From positions 1 to 20,880 of the forward strand of contig CAZCRE010000014.1 in assembly GCA_964501075.1 (NCBI GenBank): a stretch of 20,880 bases of DNA, written 5' to 3'. This stretch comes from CAZCRE01 sp964501075 (GTDB taxonomy: Archaea; Thermoproteota; Bathyarchaeia; Bathyarchaeales; Bathycorpusculaceae). Below the pieces are notes generated by a model that was not told the DNA's origin, made no database searches, and saw only the letters and a list, made by a program, of their open reading frames with translations. Position numbers and translations under genes: made by a program. Shown one piece after another: positions 1-6,551 of this stretch (position 1 is the first letter of the stretch; the number at the start of each line of letters is the position of its first letter).

Positions 1-225
1 TCCAAAACAGGTAGACCTTCGTCTGCATCAGGAACCCGCAGATTCTCATCAGGTTGTCATGATTACGCTGAAATGGAGATTTCTCCCGCCAATCCCTTCC
101 TTCTCTAAAATCTGGCAATAGAAGATACGAGTTTCGCCCTTTCAACTAGCAACTGAAACACCAAAAGGCAAGACCCGAAAAAAAAGAGTTCGACTTGCAG
201 TGAGGACCCCAATGACGACCGCTTT

Positions 226-1182
226 CTAGGGCGTAGACCCTGTTTCCATCGCTCGTTCCCTTCGCCTTCTCATCAGTTCCTCGACGGATTTCAATCCTTC
301 ATACACACCGCTAAAGACTAGGCTTATTCCCAAACCCATATACAGCCCTGAATCAAAGAAAAGGCGGTTTCTCAGCTCGGCATCTGAAGGCACTTCAAAG
401 TCAACCCTAAACTGATTCGAAGAAGGGGCTTGCCACCGAGCAGCCGTGTTATTGAAGTACCAAACGAGTTGTCCCTGCGACTTTCCTGTCATAATCTCTT
501 GTGTGTCAGGGGCAGGGAAGCTATTTTTGAACTCACATTCATCCGGGATCGCAACCTCTATCACGAAGGGCACATTGTCAAACAGTGCCACAGCGTTTGG
601 GCAGCACTCGTAGACTTTGCTGTGAACCGTTTCGTTATCGTTTGCGAAAGGAATCATCAAAGCGTAGTCTGAGAATCCTTCTCTGGCAGACAATCCTTCC
701 CAAGAGAAGTACAAAGACAGGCTGCAGAATATTGTATCAGCAGGGACTAGAAACTTGGCGTAGACTATTGTAGCTTTTGCCGGTCCCTCGATCAGGAGCG
801 TGCCTTGATCCAGAAGGGCGGCTTGGTTGGCTCCATGTCCAGAATTAACCTTCACGGTCAAATTGCCAGAACTGACGCTGTACGGGACTTGAAAACCCCC
901 TATATGTTCACCTGGCGCGAATCCTGGCTGCAGATCCAAAGTGTAGTCAAGCCAGGCCTCAGACGTCGCTTTCTTCACGGAGAGCCCCTGTAATCCAAGA
1001 TGAGCCCAGCTTACCTGCGCCTGCATCGAGCTAAACACGAGAACACCATTCGGCGCAGCCCACTGCTCCTTCTGATAATAAGCCTGATTCAATTTGCCAG
1101 CTCCCAAAGAGAGCAGAAAAGACCCTGCCACAAGCGGAAACAACACAACAACCAATCTGAAAAAGGCCAGTCTATGAACCAA
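226..1182 (-). CDS. Membrane-anchored protein of unknown function
   Basis: I do not recognise this 318-residue protein. It has one hydrophobic segment near the N-terminus (about residues 8-30), a long soluble region rich in beta-prone stretches and cysteines, and a second hydrophobic segment near residues 280-298. It ends in a short, strongly basic tail (RRRRER), which suggests that tail is cytoplasmic and the middle is outside the cell. The start is TTG at 1180-1182, chosen because AGGTGA lies 5 bases upstream. The TAG of an upstream minus-strand frame (1191-1193) sits inside that ribosome-binding site, so the gene was probably once the second gene of an operon. The gene lies in the host flank, left of the integrated element. 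Confidence 0.7.
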   Translation of the reverse strand: MVHRLAFFRLVVVLFPLVAGSFLLSLGAGKLNQAYYQKEQWAAPNGVLVFSSMQAQVSWAHLGLQGLSVKKATSEAWLDYTLDLQPGFAPGEHIGGFQVPYSVSSGNLTVKVNSGHGANQAALLDQGTLLIEGPAKATIVYAKFLVPADTIFCSLSLYFSWEGLSAREGFSDYALMIPFANDNETVHSKVYECCPNAVALFDNVPFVIEVAIPDECEFKNSFPAPDTQEIMTGKSQGQLVWYFNNTAARWQAPSSNQFRVDFEVPSDAELRNRLFFDSGLYMGLGISLVFSGVYEGLKSVEELMRRRRERAMETGSTP

Positions 1183-1190
1183 AGAATCAC

Positions 1191-1275
1191 CTAAAACCAG
1201 TTGTCTTCGGAAAGTATTTGTGCTTTGTCATAAACGTAGCCAGGCTTCCAAAACAGCTCTGTCAGTTGTTTGTCA
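1191..1275 (-). pseudogene. Possible C-terminal stump of an upstream gene
   Basis: A minus-strand frame ends with KPGYVYDKAQILSEDNWF and TAG at 1191-1193, directly before and overlapping the ribosome-binding site of the 1182 gene. The final residues read like a real protein C-terminus. Further upstream the same frame runs antisense through the integrase remnant (from about 1280), so the rest of the gene is missing. This is inference: an operon partner may have been cut off when the recombinase remnant arrived. No product can be named. Confidence 0.25.
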
Positions 1276-1587
1276 GAAGGATCAAGAAAGCGACTGGCAG
1301 CCAAGCTCCAAAACCCAAGACTACGGCAGATAAGTTTCCACACGTTCCGACACTGGAAAGCAACAATGGAGTACCACAGGACCAAGGACATTCTGCACGT
1401 CATGCGAATGCTCGGACACAAGAGCATCACAAACACTCTGAAGTACACGCAGCTAGTGGACTTCCAAAACGACGACTACGTCTGCAAAGCAGCAAAAACC
1501 TTAACCGAGGCTTCACAACTCATTGAAGCAGGCTTCGAGTACGTCACCGACGTGGAAGAAGTGAAGCTCTTCAGAAAAAGAAAATAA
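1270..1587 (+). pseudogene. Truncated tyrosine recombinase (C-terminal remnant)
   Basis: The 105-residue frame is the catalytic C-terminus of an archaeal phage-type integrase. HTFRHWKAT supplies the box II His and Arg, MLGHKS the conserved Gly-His, and TLKYTQL the nucleophilic tyrosine. The ending (EVKLFRKRK) resembles that of the element's own integrase (LKLYRKRK). The N-terminal DNA-binding domain and the box I arginine region are absent, and in-frame stops at 1231 and 1237 lie just upstream, so this is a dead fragment. It ends 30 bases before the left copy of the tRNA-Pro 5' half. That suggests an older integration at or near the same tRNA. It cannot be the missing part of the 6730-7590 integrase, because it duplicates that protein's C-terminus. 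Confidence 0.75.
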
Positions 1588-1617
1588 CCATCCGGTGGGG
1601 TACTCGTCCATCAAAAT

Positions 1618-1692
1618 GGGGTCGTCGTATAGCTATCAGGTCTGCATTGGGTATCTTGGTGCAGTCTTGACTAGAATGGTTCAGTATACCAG
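1618..1692 (+). repeat. attL: left copy of 75-bp core (orphan tRNA-Pro 5' half)
   Basis: Matches 7611-7685 at 74 of 75 positions. It contains the acceptor strand GGGGTCG, the D-stem and the 42-nt D-arm insertion, and stops inside the anticodon stem (CCAG). The sequence then diverges (TCATTACTC here, CCTGGGGCG on the right). No T-arm or 3' acceptor follows, so this copy cannot form a tRNA. The original host promoter of the tRNA should lie just upstream of here. Confidence 0.9.
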
Positions 1693-1795
1693 TCATTACT
1701 CTTAGTATTTTTTCTTTGTTTTTTTGTTGTTTGTCCATTGGGTTTGTGGTTTTACCCTGTGTTTCTGTCTGTTTTGTGTTTTGTGGGTTTTGCAT
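1618..1795 (-). pseudogene. Integrase N-terminal fragment, int(N)
   Basis: This minus-strand frame starts with ATG at 1793-1795, with GAGG about 10 bases upstream. It encodes 59 residues (MQNPQNTKQ to ADLIAIRRP) up to the end of the repeat, then runs 15 codons into host DNA to a stop at 1571. The stretch ILNHSSQDCTKIPNADLIAI is encoded by the att core and recurs, with H changed to Q, in the frame leading into the right-hand integrase. This is the N-terminal piece of an integrase gene partitioned by integration. In the excised circle it would join the 293 element-encoded codons at the other end. The first part is rich in K, Q and N and shows no recognisable domain. Confidence 0.8.
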
Positions 1796-1841
1796 TTTTC
1801 ATTCCTCTTTGGGTTACTAGTGTATTGTGATGGCATAGGTG

Positions 1842-1866
1842 CTTAAGTTGTTTGTTCTTAAGTTGT
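1842..1866. promoter_or_regulatory. Tandem CTTAAGTTGT repeat upstream of int(N)
   Basis: Two perfect copies of CTTAAGTTGT with a 15-bp period lie 47-71 bases upstream of the int(N) start codon. Each contains the palindrome CTTAAG. The location suits an operator for integrase control or a short iteron. Only the repeat itself is seen; the role is inference. Confidence 0.35.
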
Positions 1867-2029
1867 AGTGCGTGTGTGCGGTTTGTTGGTGCATTTTTTA
1901 CACTGTTTTTTGGCCTTTGGCCTGTTTAGAAGTTCGTTGCCTTGGCTTGGTTGGGGTGAGTGTGCTCTCGAAGTCTAACTTAGTGTTGATGCTTCCATGT
2001 TGTTTTTTTGTTTTGGAGACAGTGGAGAC

Positions 2030-2158
2030 ATGAGGTTTATGGATTATTTGTTGTTTTTTGCGTTGTTGTTTTTGTTTGTTAGCATATTTTTTTTCCTCAC
2101 TGTTGGCTTGTGTCCGTTTAGTATGTGGACATACGGGGCTTTTGCTTGTTTCAGGTGA
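2030..2158 (+). CDS. Possible small membrane protein (42 aa)
   Basis: ATG at 2030 is preceded by two GGAGAC motifs (2015 and 2024), the nearer only 2 bases away. The 42-residue product is almost entirely one hydrophobic helix (LLFFALLFLFVSIFFFL), then a short tail with two cysteines, ending at TGA 2156-2158. Small single-helix proteins are common in archaeal viruses and plasmids. However, this T/G-rich DNA would give Phe-, Leu- and Val-rich translations by chance, so the call is weak. Confidence 0.25.
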   Translation: MRFMDYLLFFALLFLFVSIFFFLTVGLCPFSMWTYGAFACFR

Positions 2159-2309
2159 GATTTGTTAGAAGTTGGAATTAGTGTTGTTGCTATCTGTCGT
2201 TTGGTTGTTGTGTTATGTGGATCTGCTTGGTGGTCATGTTGGTTGTTGGTTTGGTAGTTGTTTTCATGTTGATGGATTCATTATTTATTTGTTTGTGGAA
2301 GGGAATGGG

Positions 2310-2356
2310 AAACCTCAGCTTATCAGGCTTTAAGGTTTAATGGTGCTGGATGCACC
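2310..2356. terminator. Pair of hairpins downstream of the regulator gene
   Basis: An AAACCT/AGGTTT stem is followed directly by GGTGC-TGGAT-GCACC (five perfect pairs). They lie 40-90 bases past the stop codon of the minus-strand regulator gene, so they could stop its transcript. A double hairpin in a gene-free stretch of a rolling-circle element could equally be an origin. Confidence 0.35.
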
Positions 2357-2396
2357 TTTTGACTAATTAGACTGGCTGTGGTTGCCCGATTGTAGG

Positions 2397-2981
2397 TTAT
2401 TTGGCATCTGGGTCTATTTTAAAGAAGGATTCTCTTAACGTTTTTATGCTTTTGTCTATGGACTGGATTACTTTTTGGCTGTTTTCTTTGGATTCTTTGC
2501 AGGAATCGTAGAGCCATGTTGCATAAAGGTTGAAGAGTTTCCTGATGAGGGTGTATGAGAAGTAGTTTTGGAGTTTGTTTTCTGGTTCGAGGATGTTAAG
2601 TATTCTTAGTTTGAGGTAGAATAATTCGCCTATAGTTAGCATAGCTGTAGTGTAGATTTCTTGTTGGACTAGACTTTTTGATTTGAATACTTTTTCGTTT
2701 TTAATTTGGTGTACTACTGTTTGGTTGATTTCGCTGGCTTTTTGTAGTTGTTTGAACTTTTCCCAGTTTAACTGGAAGAATACTTTTTGTTTGTTCTCTT
2801 GATATCGTTGAATTGTTTTGTTTTTGACAAGGTGTTTTAAGTGTTGTACTAGGGTGGGTTTGGACATTTTGGCACCATATTTGGGGAGCTTTTCGTACAG
2901 TTCATTGAATCTGATTTTTTTGTTGTTTATGAAAAGTACCATGAAAATCTTTTCACAGTGTTCGTCTGTCTCTTTTTTCAT
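2397..2981 (-). CDS. Winged-helix transcriptional regulator
   Basis: The 194-residue protein has an N-terminal winged-helix fold of the ArsR/PadR-like kind. Residues about 8-75 read as helix, helix, recognition helix (KMSKPTLVQHLKHLVKN) and wing (IQRYQENKQKVFFQL). The remaining ~115 residues look helical and may dimerise or bind a ligand; the family is not named. It is divergent from the replication operon and shares a 190-bp intergenic region with it. A TAAAC-TG-GTTTA palindrome lies between its TATA box and its start. The natural inference is an autoregulated repressor controlling element replication. TATA-like sequence 24-45 bases upstream of ATG implies a leaderless or very short-leader transcript. 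Confidence 0.75.
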   Translation of the reverse strand: MKKETDEHCEKIFMVLFINNKKIRFNELYEKLPKYGAKMSKPTLVQHLKHLVKNKTIQRYQENKQKVFFQLNWEKFKQLQKASEINQTVVHQIKNEKVFKSKSLVQQEIYTTAMLTIGELFYLKLRILNILEPENKLQNYFSYTLIRKLFNLYATWLYDSCKESKENSQKVIQSIDKSIKTLRESFFKIDPDAK

Positions 2982-2995
2982 AGTGTTGAAACACC

Positions 2996-3026
2996 TAAAC
3001 TGGTTTATTTAAATTAAATTAATATA
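2996..3026 (-). promoter_or_regulatory. Promoter and candidate operator of the regulator gene
   Basis: Read on the minus strand, TATATTAA (3018-3026) and TTTAAATAA (3005-3013) are TATA-box candidates. Between them and the ATG at 2981 is TAAAC-TG-GTTTA (2996-3007), a 12-bp inverted repeat where a bound repressor would block the start site. Which TATA element is used is not certain. Confidence 0.45.
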
Positions 3027-3078
3027 GTTTGTGTGTTGTTCATACTTTGTGATGTCAAATGTTTAACCAAGGGGTTTG

Positions 3079-3089
3079 GGAATATATTT
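3079..3089 (+). promoter_or_regulatory. TATA box of the replication operon
   Basis: GGAATATATTT at 3079-3089 is a good archaeal TATA element on the plus strand. It predicts a transcript start near 3110, upstream of the 3174 and 3242 reading frames. The upstream GGGGTTT stretch may be part of the BRE region. Confidence 0.5.
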
Positions 3090-3102
3090 GGCATAGCTCA
3101 TT

Positions 3103-3119
3103 CCGCGTAATGCTCGCGG
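3103..3119. other. CCGCG/CGCGG hairpin before the rep operon
   Basis: CCGCG (3103-3107), loop TAATGCT, CGCGG (3115-3119): a GC-rich hairpin in otherwise T-rich DNA, just before the replication genes. HUH replication proteins often nick in or near such a loop, so it is a candidate double-strand origin. It also overlaps the predicted transcript start and may instead shape the leader RNA. Confidence 0.35.
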
Positions 3120-3173
3120 GCGTTGGGATTGGCTTTTTTCTTAGCCTTTCCCGATTGCGTTGGGGGTTTTTCA

Positions 3174-3245
3174 ATGTTTAAGAAGGTTGTTCGTGTTTTG
3201 GATTCTATTTGGAATAAGCACCTTAAAGGTAGGTCTTCGAGGTGA
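3174..3245 (+). CDS. Possible 23-aa leader peptide of the rep operon
   Basis: ATG at 3174 opens a basic 23-residue frame (MFKKVVRVLD to KGRSSR) ending at TGA 3243-3245. That stop overlaps the GTG start of the next gene as GTGA, the same junction used between the following genes, which argues for translational coupling. GGGGG lies about 10 bases upstream as a possible ribosome-binding site. It is too short to assign a function and may only be a leader. Confidence 0.35.
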   Translation: MFKKVVRVLDSIWNKHLKGRSSR

Positions 3246-3475
3246 ATTGTTTGGTTGTTGAGAATGGTTTGAAGCTTCTGTCTTGTGTATTCGATGATGA
3301 TGTTCTTTGTTCGTTCCGCAAGTATGCGGGGTTTGGGGTTATGGAAAGGTGTTTCAAGTGTGATCATTATAGGCGGTTTGAGATGGAGATGGAAGAAGAG
3401 GACGAGCGAGTTATGAATGAGATTGACGAGATTCGTGAGCATCCTGATCGTTATTTGCGTGGGGAGTTGAGGTGA
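3242..3475 (+). CDS. Small acidic protein of the rep operon (77 aa)
   Basis: Unrecognised 77-residue protein. It contains a CFKCDH cluster (a possible half zinc site) followed by a very acidic, probably helical stretch (EMEMEEEDERVMNEIDEI). The GTG start at 3242 overlaps the stop of the 23-codon frame, and an in-frame stop at 3230 excludes an earlier start. Its TGA (3473-3475) overlaps the GTG of the replication gene as GTGA, and AAAGGTAGG lies upstream. It is probably co-translated with Rep as an accessory protein. The T-ending codon preference matches the rest of the operon. Confidence 0.6.
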   Translation: MNCLVVENGLKLLSCVFDDDVLCSFRKYAGFGVMERCFKCDHYRRFEMEMEEEDERVMNEIDEIREHPDRYLRGELR

Positions 3476-4479
3476 TTTTTGTGGTGTCCGTTGAGGCTGT
3501 GAATCGTTCTTTTTCTAGGCGTTTGCGTTTGAATCATGCTATTTTGAAGAATAAATATTGGTTTTTGCCTGTGGATGATAAGGGTCATGAGAATTATGTT
3601 CCTGTTGGTCGTGGTGTTCCATCTTCTGATTTTTGTGGTCGGTGGGTCAGTTTCTCTGTTTGTAAGAACGTTGAAGGGCATAAGGGGGTTTCTCTTGCTG
3701 GTACGGATTGTACTGGTAAAGTCGTTGTTCGTCATAATCATATGTGGTGTTCGAAGAGTAGTTGTCCTGTTTGTTTTATTCGTGGTTGGTCAACTCGTGA
3801 GGCGAGGAGTATTGCGGGTCGCTTTGTTGAGGGGGATAAGCGTGGCTTTGGTAAGGTCGAGCATATTGTAGTGAGTCCTTCTGTTGTTGATCGTGATTTG
3901 CCTGAGTCTGTTTTGAGGGTGAAGTGTCGGAAGGCTTTGGTTGATCGTGGTGTGGTTGGCGGCCTTTTACTCTTTCATGGTTATCGTGAGGGTAAAGGTC
4001 GGCGTGTTTTGGTTTTTTCTCCTCACTACCATACCTTAGGGTATATTCTCGGTGGGTATTCTTGTCGGAATTGTTCTAGTGCGAAATGTTTGAGTTGTAA
4101 GAGTGGTTTTGAGGCTGTTACTCGGCGTTTGAATGAGAAGGATGGGTGTATTGTTCGGGTTTTGGGTGAGCGCAAGACTGTTGTCGGCACGGCTTTTTAT
4201 CAGCTTCACCATTCTACTTTGAGGGTTGGTTTGAAGCGTTTTTCAGTCGTGACTTGGTTTGGTTCGGTTAGTTATTGCAAGTTCAAGTCTGAGAAGGTGA
4301 AGGCTGAGGATTTATGTCCTGCGTGTGATGGTGAAATGGTGAAGTCGTTTTATGTTGGTAAGCGATATATCGTGAAAGACATTGGTAGTGCTGACTATGT
4401 TCCGTTGTTTGTTGACGATGAGTTTGATGTTTCTGGTGTGCCTAATTATGTTGACGTTGTGGGTGGTAGGGTTGGTTAG
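3472..4479 (+). CDS. HUH-type rolling-circle replication initiator (Rep)
   Basis: This 335-residue protein has the hallmarks of archaeal plasmid and virus Rep proteins. Cys93, Cys98 and Cys101 form a zinc cluster before a helix starting WSTREARSIAGRF. SPHYHTLGY holds the metal-binding HUH pair (His185, His187). AFYQLHHST holds the candidate catalytic tyrosine (Tyr243) with a nearby His, as in motif 3 of the family. Further cysteine pairs (198/201, 206/209, 282/285) look like extra zinc sites. HUH enzymes nick one strand at the origin and stay linked through tyrosine, starting rolling-circle replication. The start is GTG, overlapping the previous stop (GTGA), with GGGGAG about 8 bases upstream. 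Codons end overwhelmingly in T, unlike host genes. The family call rests on motifs read by eye; the exact plasmid or virus clade is unknown. Confidence 0.75.
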   Translation: MIFVVSVEAVNRSFSRRLRLNHAILKNKYWFLPVDDKGHENYVPVGRGVPSSDFCGRWVSFSVCKNVEGHKGVSLAGTDCTGKVVVRHNHMWCSKSSCPVCFIRGWSTREARSIAGRFVEGDKRGFGKVEHIVVSPSVVDRDLPESVLRVKCRKALVDRGVVGGLLLFHGYREGKGRRVLVFSPHYHTLGYILGGYSCRNCSSAKCLSCKSGFEAVTRRLNEKDGCIVRVLGERKTVVGTAFYQLHHSTLRVGLKRFSVVTWFGSVSYCKFKSEKVKAEDLCPACDGEMVKSFYVGKRYIVKDIGSADYVPLFVDDEFDVSGVPNYVDVVGGRVG

Positions 4480-4741
4480 CGGTAGCTCTGGGTATTACTG
4501 CCCTAGTCATGGGCGTATGTCTTGCCCTATCTGTGGGTCTGAGTTGGTTGTTGTGAAGTATTCTGGTAAGAAGCCTAATTTGTTGGCTTTGGCTGAATCT
4601 GATGGTTTTCGCTGTTTTTTGGGTTGTGCTCGTGTGGATTTGCATGATAAGGTTGTGGATGGTGTTAATTATCGGGGTAAAGTCTATGTTAAGCCTGTTT
4701 TTCATGGTCGTGATGTTGGAAGGCGTAAGAGGATGCCGTGA
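4472..4741 (+). CDS. Small zinc-binding protein of the rep operon
   Basis: About 89 residues from TTG 4472, or 92 from GTG 4463; the TTG is preferred because GGTGG lies 5 bases upstream and it overlaps the rep stop codon. The N-terminus has YCPSHGRMSCPICGSEL, a likely zinc knuckle (Cys, His, Cys, Cys). A second Cys pair (FRCFLGCARVDLHDK) follows and the tail is basic. The frame is open further upstream inside rep, but that part is only rep read in another frame. It could bind DNA or RNA; no family is recognised. Its TGA overlaps the next GTG as GTGA. Confidence 0.55.
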   Translation: MVSGSSGYYCPSHGRMSCPICGSELVVVKYSGKKPNLLALAESDGFRCFLGCARVDLHDKVVDGVNYRGKVYVKPVFHGRDVGRRKRMP

Positions 4742-4890
4742 TTTTGGGTAAGGTTCGTTTATTTATTCGTGTTCGTGAGCAGGGTTGTCGTATTGAGTCT
4801 GTTCCTTTGAGGCGTTTGGTTGAATTGTCTGGTTATAATAAGAAGCGTTGGTCGTTTAAGGATGGTTGGTTGATTTTAGAGGCTTTTTAG
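4738..4890 (+). CDS. Small basic protein ending the rep operon (50 aa)
   Basis: GTG at 4738 overlaps the previous stop (GTGA 4738-4741). The frame encodes 50 residues (MILGKVRLFIRVREQGCRIE to WLILEAF) ending at TAG 4888-4890, with GAGG upstream. It is basic, with a beta-strand-like start. Function is unknown. The repeated GTGA junctions and the shared T-ending codon bias are the main reasons to believe it is translated. Confidence 0.5.
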   Translation: MILGKVRLFIRVREQGCRIESVPLRRLVELSGYNKKRWSFKDGWLILEAF

Positions 4891-4945
4891 AGAAGACGAG
4901 CGTAAGAAAAGAAAATAGACATAAATTCCCTTTTTCTCTTTCAAA

Positions 4946-4973
4946 TAGCGCGCGCTAGTTAGATCGGTCGATC
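4946..4973. other. Two adjacent palindromes between convergent genes
   Basis: TAGCGCGCGCTA (4946-4957) is a perfect 12-bp palindrome. It is followed 4 bases later by GATCG-GT-CGATC (4962-4973), perfect apart from its 2-base centre. They lie between the end of the rep operon (4890) and the end of the DUF5677 gene (4987), preceded by a T-rich run (4931-4942). They could be a bidirectional terminator, an origin, or a recombination scar marking the edge of the cargo gene. Confidence 0.5.
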
Positions 4974-4986
4974 AGGAACGAAGAGA

Positions 4987-6486
4987 TTAGTTTTCTTTTT
5001 CAATAGCCTCATGAACTTTGATTGCTCCTATTTTAATGTCTTCAACATAACTATGTATTACTTGCATTGCCACTATGTTTTCAACGTCTGGTAGCAAGCC
5101 TAAAAGACAAACGGTGATTTGGGCTAAAGAAATTGCAGTGTTTTGTATTGGGTCTGCTAAACCATAGCCGCTGGGACCCACGAGTAATAGTTTTTTCTGT
5201 TGTTCTGGCTTCAATCCTAAACGGTAGAAACCTTTTGAACCTCCATGAACTGAATCGCAAGCGAGATTGTAATAAGGATGTAGCTTTCCCAACTTTACAT
5301 TATCCTCTAAAGCTCTAAAATCCCTCCTACGTAGCAGAGAACTAGGAATCCAACCATAATCCTTTTCAAAATCATCGACATACTTCGTGCAGAGTCTTTC
5401 TTTTTCTCTTCTAAGCAAATTGAACTCCTTTCTAGATATTGGCGGGTACCCTAACTTTCGGCAATTGGCGTTATAGTCTTTTGCTTCTTTGAATTTCCTG
5501 ACGATTTCATGTTCTAAATATCTTTTTGAAACGTCATTGGAATTTTGACCTAGGAAAAAGGAAATTACTGCAAGTTCATGCAAACTTCTCCATCTAGAAT
5601 TGGCACCGTCTGCATAGCCTGATCTTAGAAGAACCATTATTTCATTAGAAATCTGTAAAGCTCTTGCATGAATTTGAAGGAGCGCACCAAACTTCAGGTT
5701 ACTTTTCGCATCAGGCATTTTGCCAAATTTGGTTCGGTGCTTCTCTGCACTTTCTGAAGTTATATGGATTAGACATTCAAGTAGATCTAGAGGTACTTTC
5801 CACCTTTTGTATAAGCTGTCTTCAAAGTTTTTCATTATGTTTCGTTGGTAATCGAGCATCTTTTTGCTATTTTCATTGAGCGTTATTCTTATCTTCTTAG
5901 AAAATGGGCTAATTGCTTCTTTCAAAATAGTTCCAATCAGTTTAGTCGTTTGCTTGCCTACAGGGAAACACTTTTTCTTCAAAACGTAAATTTCCAATAT
6001 TTTGGTTATAAAAATGTCGTTGAGGTCGTTGGTAATTTTCCCTGATTTTTTAATCTTTTCGCTCTTTTCTTCCAAATATTTCTTAGCTTTTTTGAAACCA
6101 ATTGTTTTTTCAATTTCATGAACGAGCTTCTGAAAGTTGGGGAAATCTTCTTTGAGCGTGGATTTAAAATTGCTGTAGTGTTGGGCAGTGATTTTCTTAT
6201 GTTTGAAGGGGGAACACAAACTTAGCCTTGCTTCTTGTCGCAGGTTTCTATATTTCCTTTTAATTTGTCCAATCTTGCCACTTGGCAATTCCAGTTCCTT
6301 TACATTTTTCCTGTTTAAGTTAATGAAGAAGAGGTTGATCAAATTGGCATGAATATGAGATTCGAATTGATCCATCAAGAATCTCTGCAAGATCTCCGAC
6401 CTTTTGTAATTGTTCAGCAGGTTCTCCATTCCCACGAACAGCTCATCAAACTTTTTATAGAAATCAGTCGAGGCATGAGTTTGCAT
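4987..6486 (-). CDS. DUF5677-family protein (element cargo)
   Basis: 499 residues. The C-terminal ~230 residues resemble DUF5677: ALQISNEIMVLLRSG, then GANSRWRSLHELAV, KRYLEHEIV, and a later NLACDSVHGGSKGF. The N-terminal ~230 residues are lysine-rich, helical and unfamiliar. RWRSLH contains an R-x4-H pair (Arg298, His303) in a helical context; that spacing is used by HEPN ribonucleases, but the link is only suggestive. The start is ATG at 6484-6486 with AAAGGGAGG about 9 bases upstream; an out-of-frame ATG lies 4 bases earlier. Base composition is balanced, without the G/T strand skew of the other element genes, so the gene probably joined the element recently. It may be an accessory or defence gene; biochemical function is unknown. 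Confidence 0.65.
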   Translation of the reverse strand: MQTHASTDFYKKFDELFVGMENLLNNYKRSEILQRFLMDQFESHIHANLINLFFINLNRKNVKELELPSGKIGQIKRKYRNLRQEARLSLCSPFKHKKITAQHYSNFKSTLKEDFPNFQKLVHEIEKTIGFKKAKKYLEEKSEKIKKSGKITNDLNDIFITKILEIYVLKKKCFPVGKQTTKLIGTILKEAISPFSKKIRITLNENSKKMLDYQRNIMKNFEDSLYKRWKVPLDLLECLIHITSESAEKHRTKFGKMPDAKSNLKFGALLQIHARALQISNEIMVLLRSGYADGANSRWRSLHELAVISFFLGQNSNDVSKRYLEHEIVRKFKEAKDYNANCRKLGYPPISRKEFNLLRREKERLCTKYVDDFEKDYGWIPSSLLRRRDFRALEDNVKLGKLHPYYNLACDSVHGGSKGFYRLGLKPEQQKKLLLVGPSGYGLADPIQNTAISLAQITVCLLGLLPDVENIVAMQVIHSYVEDIKIGAIKVHEAIEKEN

Positions 6487-6535
6487 TCATTATTCCTCCC
6501 TTTGCATGACCTGTTCTAATGTTTATGGAGAACGC

Positions 6536-6547
6536 TATGTTTATTTC
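6536..6547 (-). promoter_or_regulatory. Probable promoter of the DUF5677 gene
   Basis: Read on the minus strand, AGAAATAAACAT (about 6536-6547) is a TATA-like element roughly 50-60 bases before the ATG. It would give a leader of about 30 bases containing the strong ribosome-binding site GGGAGGAA. Confidence 0.35.
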
Positions 6548-6551
6548 TCTT

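Larger units (their letters stand above)
1796..2396. other. Gene-poor, G/T-rich left arm of the element
   Basis: About 600 bases with no confident gene. It is strongly G+T-rich on the plus strand. It contains a 10-bp direct repeat (CTTAAGTTGT at 1842-1851 and 1857-1866), a TGTCC/GGACA stem at 2111-2131, a pair of hairpins at 2310-2356, and one possible 42-codon reading frame (2030-2158). A replication or regulatory role is possible but unproven. Confidence 0.5.

Noticed and set aside
1..225. Left edge of the window, checked for a gene end or RNA
   Set aside because: No frame, tRNA fold or repeat could be supported in these 225 bases.
3098..3442. A 114-codon minus-strand frame opposite the start of the rep operon
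   Set aside because: It overlaps the 77-codon gene, which has coupled start and stop sites; the antisense product shows no motif and lies across the rep promoter.
3575..3871. A 98-codon plus-strand hydrophobic frame inside rep
   Set aside because: An alternative frame of rep; the Val/Leu/Phe richness follows from T/G-rich DNA and the zinc and HUH motifs are in the other frame.
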